Source: Sedimentisphaerales bacterium (GTDB lineage: Bacteria > Planctomycetota > Phycisphaerae > Sedimentisphaerales > SM23-30). Taken from it: a stretch of 5,360 bases of DNA. Where the stretch lies: NCBI GenBank assembly GCA_030634605.1, contig DAOWAK010000123.1, positions 1 to 5,360 of the forward strand, given 5' to 3'. The notes under the pieces were generated by a model. The model worked only from the letters and a program-made list of their open reading frames with translations. It was not told the origin of the DNA and searched no databases. Position 1 is the first letter of the stretch. Every line of letters starts with the position of its first letter. Positions 1 to 4,536 of the stretch are shown here, piece by piece. A program made the position numbers and the translations under genes.

Positions 1-169
1 CAGCGGTTCCTTCCGCGGTCAATTGTTTACGCTGCTGCTGAAATACAAATACACCAAAAACATCACCGGGCATGTTCTGGGCGAGTTTTTCTGCCCGGGC
101 AATTACTACACCCACGACAACCAGGATATGTCGATATTCCTGCGTTATGAACTGATGTTGACCTTCTGA
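1..169 (+). CDS. C-terminal end of a beta-barrel outer-membrane protein (5' partial, alginate-export-like porin)
   Basis: An open frame enters from the left edge (first full codon at base 2) and ends at TGA 167-169, giving 56 residues. It begins SGSFRGQLFTLLLKYKY and ends FLRYELMLTF. Alternating polar and hydrophobic residues, many Tyr and Phe (for example the GEFFCPGNYY stretch), and a final Phe after a strand-like segment are what is expected of the last strands of an outer-membrane beta-barrel, where a C-terminal aromatic residue serves assembly by the BAM machinery. The style resembles the tail of alginate-export-type porins annotated in planctomycetes, but the visible piece is too short to name a substrate. 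An intrinsic terminator lies about 30 bases downstream, so it is probably the last gene of its own transcript and unrelated to the metabolic cluster that follows. The barrel call is moderately sure; the family is a guess. Confidence 0.6.
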   Translation, partial: SGSFRGQLFTLLLKYKYTKNITGHVLGEFFCPGNYYTHDNQDMSIFLRYELMLTF

Positions 170-199
170 TGTTAGTGTAAATATAGCCTTGATTTCAAG

Positions 200-245
200 G
201 GGCAATCCTGTACAATCTGATTGTACGATTGCCCTTTTTTTTTTT
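200..245 (+). terminator. Strong intrinsic (Rho-independent) terminator
   Basis: The lower stem GGGCAATC (200-207) pairs with GATTGCCC (227-234), and the upper stem GTACAAT (210-216) pairs with ATTGTAC (220-226). The arms are perfect apart from a two-base CT bulge at 208-209, and the loop is CTG. Eleven T residues (235-245) follow the stem at once. It has no matching A tract on the left side, so it should act mainly on the + strand, ending the porin transcript and insulating iorA from it. Confidence 0.93.
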
Positions 246-269
246 GGGAAATCAGTATTTTCGGAAGTG

Positions 270-285
270 CAATTAGATGTAATTG
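270..285. promoter_or_regulatory. Perfect 6-4-6 dyad upstream of iorA, candidate operator
   Basis: CAATTA (270-275) and TAATTG (280-285) are exact inverted copies around GATG. The dyad lies 79 bases before the iorA start and just after the terminator of the previous gene. It overlaps a TTGGCA hexamer (283-288) that could be a -35 element, although no good -10 stands at the right distance (best is TACACG at 305-310). The AT-rich arms with a short centre are typical of a dimeric helix-turn-helix regulator site. Function is inference from position and symmetry only. Confidence 0.35.
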
Positions 286-315
286 GCAAAGGTGAAAAAC
301 ATCCTACACGAAACT

Positions 316-336
316 CAGGCATGTCAATCCTGCCTG
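316..336. promoter_or_regulatory. CAGGCA-N9-TGCCTG inverted repeat before iorA
   Basis: CAGGCA (316-321) and TGCCTG (331-336) are exact inverted copies separated by nine bases, centred about 38 bases before the iorA start. In DNA it could be a regulator site; in RNA it would be a six-pair hairpin. No T tract follows, so it is not a terminator. Its centre overlaps the possible -35 hexamer of the candidate promoter at 321-350. Confidence 0.3.
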
Positions 337-350
337 TAAGACAATAGAAT
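321..350 (+). promoter_or_regulatory. Weak candidate sigma70-type promoter for iorA
   Basis: TAGAAT (345-350) matches five of six bases of the -10 consensus. ATGTCA (321-326) matches four of six of the -35 consensus with an 18-base spacer. Transcription would begin near 357, leaving almost no leader before the ATG at 364 and cutting off any Shine-Dalgarno site. That fits either a near-leaderless transcript or a wrong call. A promoter must exist somewhere in 246-363 because a strong terminator precedes it. Confidence 0.22.
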
Positions 351-363
351 ATCGAGTGATTAA

Positions 364-1968
364 ATGAGTAATACCGAAAGATTACTATTGAGCGGCAATG
401 AAGCAGTAGCACGGGCGGCGCTGGATTGCGGAGTAAGCCTGGGAACTGCTTATCCCGGAACGCCATCGACGGAAATTCTGGAGAATTTTTCGCTACTGGG
501 CGGCAAGGCGCAATGGGCACCTAACGAAAAAGTGGCGTTGGAAGTGGGAATCGGAGCGGCGTTCGCCGGGGCACGGGTGCTGGTAACGATGAAGCATGTG
601 GGACTCAACGTGGCGGCGGACCCGTTGTTTACAGTGGCCTATACGGGAGTGAGCGGCGCGTTAGTAATTGTTTCGGCGGACGATCCGGGAATGGCATCGA
701 GTCAGAACGAACAGGACAATCGGCACTATGGACGGGCGGCCGGAGTGGTCATTCTGGAGCCTTCGGATTCTCAGCAGGCTTATGATTTGATGCGGGAAGG
801 ATTGGAGATTTCGCATCGCTGGCAGATGCCGGTGATTTTACGGATGACCACGAGGATTTGCCATTCCAAGACGATTGTTACACCGGGCGAAAAGAATTTA
901 CCGACGGAGGCTCCGAATTTCGAGCGGGACGTGACTGGACGGGTGATGATCCCGGCTTATGCGCGGCCGGCGCATCGGAAGTTGCGGGCCAAGCTGGCGG
1001 AGATTGAAAAATGGAACGAAAGCTGTGCGCTTAATGAAGTTTTTGAACAGGATAAAACGCTGGGAATTATCTGCAGCGGGATCAGTTACATGCACGTTCG
1101 GGAAGCGGCGCCAGAAGCGAGTATCTTAAAGCTGACTATGACTTATCCGTTGCCGCTGGAAAAGATTCGAAAATTTGTTGATAGCGTGCAGCGGTGCATG
1201 GTTATCGAAGAGGGTGATCCTTATCTGGCCCAGTGCATTCGGGCGGCGGGAATGGAAGTGGAAGACAAGGATCCGATGTACCGGTTCGGTGAGCTGAACG
1301 TGACACGGGTGAAACGCATTCTGGCGGGTGATAACACGCCGGAAGCAGCCCCGCCCAAAGGCAAGCCGCCGCAGCTGTGCATAGGATGTCCGCATCGAAA
1401 TGTTTTCGAAACGCTGAGTAAACACGGATGCATTGTGGCAGGTGATATTGGTTGTTATACGTTAGGTGTGCTGCCGCCGTTTGAAGCGATGGACAGTTGC
1501 GTATGCATGGGTGCCAGCATAGGAGTGGGGCTGGGACTGCGTCATGTCCTGCCCGATGAACAGGCCAAAAAAGTTGTAAGTGTTATTGGCGATTCCACTT
1601 TTGTGCACAGTGGGATTACGGGCATGGTGGAAATGATGTACAACCAGCCTAAGACCGGGCATGTTTTGATGATTCTGGACAACAGCACGACAGCTATGAC
1701 TGGTTTACAGGAACATCCGGGAACGGGGCGGACGCTGGATCATCAGCCAACGCATCAGTTGGATTACGAGAAGTTGGCTAACGCGATTGGGATCGAGAGG
1801 GTGTTTGTAGTCGATCCCTTTAAGAACATGGAGGATCTTGATAAGATTCTGGTGGAGAGCCTGGCAAGTGAGCAGCCGACTCTGATCGTTACCAGGCGGC
1901 CGTGCCTGCTGGTGTCTAAGAAAATTAAACAATACCAGGAAAAAGCCAATCAAACGTGTCAGTCATGA
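364..1968 (+). CDS. iorA: Indolepyruvate:ferredoxin oxidoreductase, alpha subunit (short form without C-terminal ferredoxin domain)
   Basis: TPP-dependent subunit that decarboxylates arylpyruvates (indole-, phenyl- and p-hydroxyphenylpyruvate) to arylacetyl-CoA, passing electrons to ferredoxin; cytoplasmic, partner IorB. The N-terminal pyrimidine-binding domain (about 1-190) shows YPGTPSTE (30-37), NEK with the probable catalytic Glu55, and MKHVGLN (76-82). The C-terminal TPP domain (about 335-515) shows CIGCPHR (339-345), GDIGCYT (360-366), GDSTF (409-413) and DNSTTAMTG (439-447), all characteristic of IorA rather than pyruvate or oxoglutarate enzymes. Family members commonly run to about 600 residues and end in a 2[4Fe-4S] ferredoxin domain; this one stops at 534 soon after RRPCLL and has no CxxCxxC motif. 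Cys339, Cys342, Cys364 and Cys514 could still hold one TPP-proximal cluster. The start is fixed by an in-frame TAA at 361-363; the ribosome site (GAGTGA, 354-359) is weak. The stop overlaps iorB as ATGA. Confidence 0.93.
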   Translation: MSNTERLLLSGNEAVARAALDCGVSLGTAYPGTPSTEILENFSLLGGKAQWAPNEKVALEVGIGAAFAGARVLVTMKHVGLNVAADPLFTVAYTGVSGALVIVSADDPGMASSQNEQDNRHYGRAAGVVILEPSDSQQAYDLMREGLEISHRWQMPVILRMTTRICHSKTIVTPGEKNLPTEAPNFERDVTGRVMIPAYARPAHRKLRAKLAEIEKWNESCALNEVFEQDKTLGIICSGISYMHVREAAPEASILKLTMTYPLPLEKIRKFVDSVQRCMVIEEGDPYLAQCIRAAGMEVEDKDPMYRFGELNVTRVKRILAGDNTPEAAPPKGKPPQLCIGCPHRNVFETLSKHGCIVAGDIGCYTLGVLPPFEAMDSCVCMGASIGVGLGLRHVLPDEQAKKVVSVIGDSTFVHSGITGMVEMMYNQPKTGHVLMILDNSTTAMTGLQEHPGTGRTLDHQPTHQLDYEKLANAIGIERVFVVDPFKNMEDLDKILVESLASEQPTLIVTRRPCLLVSKKIKQYQEKANQTCQS

Positions 1969-2450
1969 AAAATAATAAAGTAACCAATGTAGTTTTTGCG
2001 GGGCTGGGCGGTCAGGGAGTGCTAAAGGCGTCGGACATTATGTCTGAGGCGGCATTCGCGACCGGCAGCGATGTAAAAAAGAGCGAGATACACGGAATGA
2101 GCCAGCGCGGCGGCTCGGTTAGCAGCGACGTGCGGTTCGGCGAAGAAGTCTCCAGCCCGATGGTACCGTCGGGCGAGGCGGATTATCTGGTAGTGCTGTC
2201 ATCTGATCAGGTTGAGAATAACCGGGCGATGCTGAAGCCGAACGGCGTGCTGATTACGCCGGACTCGATAGATGTGAGCCAGTTGCCGAATAAGCGGAGC
2301 ATTAATGTGGCGCTTCTGGGGATGTTGAGCAGTCATCTGGAAATTGATGAAAAAACCTGGATGGATGCCATTCGCGGCAATCTGTCCGAAAAGCTTCATG
2401 AGATAAATGAGCAGGCCTTTGCGTTGGGTCGCCAAACCCGGCAAGGCTAA
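1965..2450 (+). CDS. iorB: Indolepyruvate:ferredoxin oxidoreductase, beta subunit (compact)
   Basis: Small partner of IorA belonging to the gamma-type domain family of 2-oxoacid:ferredoxin oxidoreductases, which in relatives helps shape the CoA and TPP site. The protein shows GLGGQGV (13-19), a glycine-rich turn, then SEIHGMSQRGGSV (40-52), the hallmark of IorB. At 161 residues it is shorter than the roughly 190-200 usual for the family: the segment between the GEADYLVV strand and the RSINVALLG helix is short, so a central insertion seen in longer homologues seems to be missing. It contains no cysteine. I prefer the ATG at 1965 because it makes the classic four-base ATGA overlap with the iorA stop, implying translational coupling. 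The in-frame GTG at 1956 (three more residues) is possible, but neither start has a well-spaced Shine-Dalgarno. There is no T-rich terminator after the stop. Confidence 0.9.
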   Translation: MKNNKVTNVVFAGLGGQGVLKASDIMSEAAFATGSDVKKSEIHGMSQRGGSVSSDVRFGEEVSSPMVPSGEADYLVVLSSDQVENNRAMLKPNGVLITPDSIDVSQLPNKRSINVALLGMLSSHLEIDEKTWMDAIRGNLSEKLHEINEQAFALGRQTRQG

Positions 2451-2460
2451 ACCGATCGAT

Positions 2461-2475
2461 ATACCCAATGGGTAT
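2461..2475. promoter_or_regulatory. Perfect 15-base odd palindrome between iorB and paaK
   Basis: ATACCCA (2461-2467) and TGGGTAT (2469-2475) are exact inverted copies around a single A. The site begins 11 bases after the iorB stop. As RNA it could form a six-pair hairpin with an AAT loop, but no T tract follows, so it is not a standard terminator. As DNA, seven-base half-sites with a one-base centre look like an operator for a dimeric regulator. Which of these is true cannot be told from the sequence. Confidence 0.4.
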
Positions 2476-2520
2476 CATAGTGCCTGGCAGGGCCATTCCT
2501 AAAGAGCTGTCAAATTTATG

Positions 2521-2566
2521 TTTACAAATCGAGCAACATGGCATTTTGATTTGTGACCGGTATATT
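2521..2566 (+). promoter_or_regulatory. paaK upstream region: inverted repeat and two candidate promoters
   Basis: ACAAATC (2524-2530) and GATTTGT (2548-2554) are exact inverted copies around 17 bases, and RNA pairing could extend by a G-U and an A-U pair. Two promoter readings overlap it. One is TTTACA (2521-2526) with TTTGAT (2545-2550), spacer 18. The other is ATGGCA (2538-2543) with TATATT (2561-2566), spacer 17. The AT-rich, non-coding 139-base gap after iorB suggests that paaK can be transcribed separately or is controlled in its leader. Neither promoter is close to consensus. Confidence 0.3.
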
Positions 2567-2574
2567 TTTTGCTC

Positions 2575-2582
2575 AAGAGGAG
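2575..2582 (+). promoter_or_regulatory. Shine-Dalgarno that sets the paaK start
   Basis: AAGAGGAG ends seven bases before the ATG at 2590, close to the ideal spacing. It therefore decides for the ATG over the in-frame TTG at 2569, which would place this site inside the coding sequence. Confidence 0.85.
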
Positions 2583-2589
2583 ATTATCT

Positions 2590-3918
2590 ATGAGTGGTGT
2601 GAAGTGTACGTCTAATTTATTTCATCCTGACAGTGCGCTGGATTATCTGCCGGTTGAGCAACTGCGTCAACTGCAACTGGCTCGTTATCAGGCCATTGTC
2701 AAGCGGACTTATGATAAGGTAGAGCTGTTTCGCAAACGGATGGAGCAGCGGTCTTTAAGGCCGGAGGACATCAAGAGCCTGGATGATGTAGCAAAGCTGC
2801 CGTTTACGGTTAAAACCGATCTGCGTGACACTTATCCGTTTGGACTGTTCGCCAGCGATATGAGTGATATTGTTCGGCTGCACGCGTCGAGCGGAACGAC
2901 AGGCAAACCGATTGTTGTGGCATACACACAGCAGGATGTGGATGTCTGGGCCAGCGTGATGGTGCGAACTTTTGCGGCCTGCGGGCTGGGCAAGGGCGAC
3001 ATAATTCAGAATTCATACGGCTACGGATTATTCACCGGCGGACTGGGGGCTCATTACGGTGCGGAAGCCTTGGGGGCGACGGTAATACCAACGTCGGGCG
3101 GGAATACCGAACGACAGATTATGGTGCTCAAGGATTTCAACGTAACGGCAATCTGCTGTACGCCGAGCTATTTTCTCCATATCATCGAACGAGCCGGGGA
3201 GATGGGAATTGATTTCAAGGCGTTGCCGTTGAAGGCTGGGATATTTGGGGCGGAACCCTGGACCGAAAGCATGCGGGTCCGTATTGAGAAAGAAGGCGGG
3301 ATCAAGGCCTACGACATTTATGGCTTATCGGAAATTATCGGCCCGGGTGTTGCCAGCGCGTGTTGCGCCCAAGAGGGTCTGCACATCTTCGAGGACCACT
3401 TTTACCCCGAGATTATCGATCCGCAGACCGGCGACCCGCTGCCGGACGGAACCGAAGGCGAACTGGTTTTCACCACGCTCAGCAAATGGGCGATGCCGAT
3501 GATCCGTTATCGCACCCGCGACATCACCCGGTTGATGACAGAACAATGCCCTTGCGGACGAACCGTGCGGCGGATAGCCCGGATCGGGCGGCGCAGCGAC
3601 GACATGTTTATCATTCGCGGGGTAAATGTTTTCCCGTCCCAGATCGAGGAAGCGTTGCTGGCAGTGGAAGGTACGCTGCCGCACTATCAAATTGTGCTGA
3701 CGCGGACCAAAGGGCTGGACAATATGGAAGTTCAGGTGGAAGTAACTGCTGATTTGTTCAGCGACAAGATTGGAGCGATGGAAGGTTTGAAACAGAAACT
3801 GGGCAAGTCCGTCGAGCATATAATCGGCATTCGAGCCAAGGTGTCACTGGTGGAACCGCACACCATCGCTCGAAGCGAAGGCAAAGCCAAGCGACTGATC
3901 GATAAAAGAGAGATGTAA
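2590..3918 (+). CDS. paaK: Phenylacetate-CoA ligase (AMP-forming), canonical copy
   Basis: ANL-superfamily adenylate-forming enzyme that joins an arylacetate to CoA through an acyl-AMP intermediate, in the cytoplasm. The 442-residue length is normal for PaaK. The large AMP-binding domain carries the phosphate loop SSGTTGKP (100-107), the probable aryl-pocket strand SYGYGLFTGG (142-151), GAEPWTE (220-226) for adenine binding, and YGLSEIIGPG (244-253). CPCGRT (320-325) is a conserved cysteine pair typical of PaaK. RSDDMFIIRG (335-344) marks the hinge to the small C-terminal domain, which ends with EGKAKR; Lys432 is the probable catalytic lysine. It follows iorB after 139 bases and precedes the ACT gene. 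With IorAB it would connect free aryl acids to arylpyruvates, rather than feed the aerobic PaaABCDE ring-epoxidation route, of which nothing is seen here. True substrate among phenyl-, hydroxyphenyl- and indoleacetate is unknown. Confidence 0.93.
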   Translation: MSGVKCTSNLFHPDSALDYLPVEQLRQLQLARYQAIVKRTYDKVELFRKRMEQRSLRPEDIKSLDDVAKLPFTVKTDLRDTYPFGLFASDMSDIVRLHASSGTTGKPIVVAYTQQDVDVWASVMVRTFAACGLGKGDIIQNSYGYGLFTGGLGAHYGAEALGATVIPTSGGNTERQIMVLKDFNVTAICCTPSYFLHIIERAGEMGIDFKALPLKAGIFGAEPWTESMRVRIEKEGGIKAYDIYGLSEIIGPGVASACCAQEGLHIFEDHFYPEIIDPQTGDPLPDGTEGELVFTTLSKWAMPMIRYRTRDITRLMTEQCPCGRTVRRIARIGRRSDDMFIIRGVNVFPSQIEEALLAVEGTLPHYQIVLTRTKGLDNMEVQVEVTADLFSDKIGAMEGLKQKLGKSVEHIIGIRAKVSLVEPHTIARSEGKAKRLIDKREM

Positions 3919-3925
3919 GCAACAC

Positions 3926-3960
3926 GCCCGGCTCGTTCGACCAAAGGTTAGAGGCCGGGC
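3926..3960 (+). other. GC-rich hairpin in the paaK-ACT spacer, no T tract
   Basis: GCCCGGC (3926-3932) and GCCGGGC (3954-3960) are exact inverted copies. With one bulged G the stem can be drawn as nine pairs (CTC with GAG inside) around a 16-base loop. It begins seven bases after the paaK stop. The bases that follow are A-rich, not T-rich, so intrinsic termination is unlikely. It could protect the 3' end of a processed paaK message or tune the level of the downstream genes (inference). Confidence 0.5.
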
Positions 3961-3998
3961 AGATACAAAACAGATCCGAAGGAACGACTAACAGCCTG

Positions 3999-4005
3999 AA
4001 AGGAG
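3999..4005 (+). promoter_or_regulatory. Strong Shine-Dalgarno of the ACT-domain gene
   Basis: AAAGGAG stands seven bases before the ATG at 4013. It is one of two near-consensus ribosome sites in the window; the other precedes paaK. iorA, iorB and the second ligase lack such a site, so the ACT protein and first ligase are probably translated more efficiently. Confidence 0.8.
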
Positions 4006-4012
4006 AGTCTCC

Positions 4013-4453
4013 ATGAAGCTGAATCAATTATCCGTTTTCCTGGAAAATAAACCCGGTCGTCTGAGTGAACCGTGCAAGGTTCTGGCAGACGCAGGTGTCA
4101 ACATTTTGACGATTTCGCTGGCGGACACGGAACAATTTGGGATTTTGCGGTTGATAGTTCCCGACTGGCAAAAAGCCAGGGAGGCACTGGAAAAAGCCCA
4201 GTGCGTAGTTAACGTTACCGAAGTAGTGGCAGTGGAAGTCGAGGACAAACCCGGCGGCCTGCAAAATGTTTTACAGGCCATGGAAGAAGCCCGGTTGAAT
4301 ATCGAATACATGTACGCTTTCACGTTTCGTCGGGAAAATAAGGCGATTATCGTGTTTCGGTTTGAAGATCCTAACACTGCGGTAAAACTTCTGCAGCAGA
4401 AAGGATTGAAAATTCTGTCCAGCGAAGAAGTTTGCCAACGGGTCGAAGGCTGA
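4013..4453 (+). CDS. Tandem ACT-domain protein, probable aromatic amino acid sensor
   Basis: A 146-residue protein made of two ACT-like domains and nothing else. The first (about 1-68) opens with LSVFLENKPGRL, whose N-KPGRL turn followed by AGVNI (27-31) is the usual ligand-binding region of ACT domains. The second (about 70-143) repeats the pattern as VEDKPGGL (76-83) and ARLNIEYMYAF (93-103). ACT domains bind small ligands, usually amino acids, at dimer interfaces. There is no catalytic or DNA-binding domain, signal peptide or membrane segment, so it should be a soluble regulator acting on another protein or a free-standing ligand binder. Stand-alone tandem ACT proteins of about this size are often found next to paaK and ior genes in anaerobes, which fits this position between two ligases. 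Binding of Phe, Tyr, Trp or an aryl acid, and control of the ligases or IorAB, is inference. The start is set by the Shine-Dalgarno at 3999-4005. Confidence 0.88.
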   Translation: MKLNQLSVFLENKPGRLSEPCKVLADAGVNILTISLADTEQFGILRLIVPDWQKAREALEKAQCVVNVTEVVAVEVEDKPGGLQNVLQAMEEARLNIEYMYAFTFRRENKAIIVFRFEDPNTAVKLLQQKGLKILSSEEVCQRVEG

Positions 4454-4536
4454 TCGACCAAGTCCCAAAAAAAATTACCTCTGATATGCGAGCGGCTGGG
4501 ATGAATTGCTGCTTCTTTTTCCTTTGAGAAACAAAC

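Noticed and set aside
93..100. GCCCGGGC palindrome
   Set aside because: An eight-base palindrome inside the porin coding frame (codons for Cys-Pro-Gly-Asn); chance level.
2481..2489. TGCC-T-GGCA mini palindrome
   Set aside because: Four-base arms next to the stronger 2461-2475 palindrome; expected by chance.
2569..2589. Seven-residue N-terminal extension of paaK from a TTG codon
   Set aside because: The Shine-Dalgarno at 2575-2582 is placed ideally for the ATG at 2590 and would lie inside the coding sequence if TTG were used.
3360..3752. 130-residue + strand open frame within paaK
   Set aside because: An alternative-frame shadow rich in Arg, Asp and Ala, over the conserved C-terminal half of PaaK.
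3325..3819. 164-residue open frame on the - strand inside paaK
   Set aside because: It is opposite conserved PaaK motifs (YGLSE, CPCGRT, RSDDM); its composition is shadow-like and it has no family resemblance.
4463..4501. TCCCA ... TGGGA inverted repeat with an A8 run in the ACT-paaK2 spacer
   Set aside because: Five-base arms around a 29-base loop are too weak for a terminator or switch, and the A run is on the wrong side for + strand termination.
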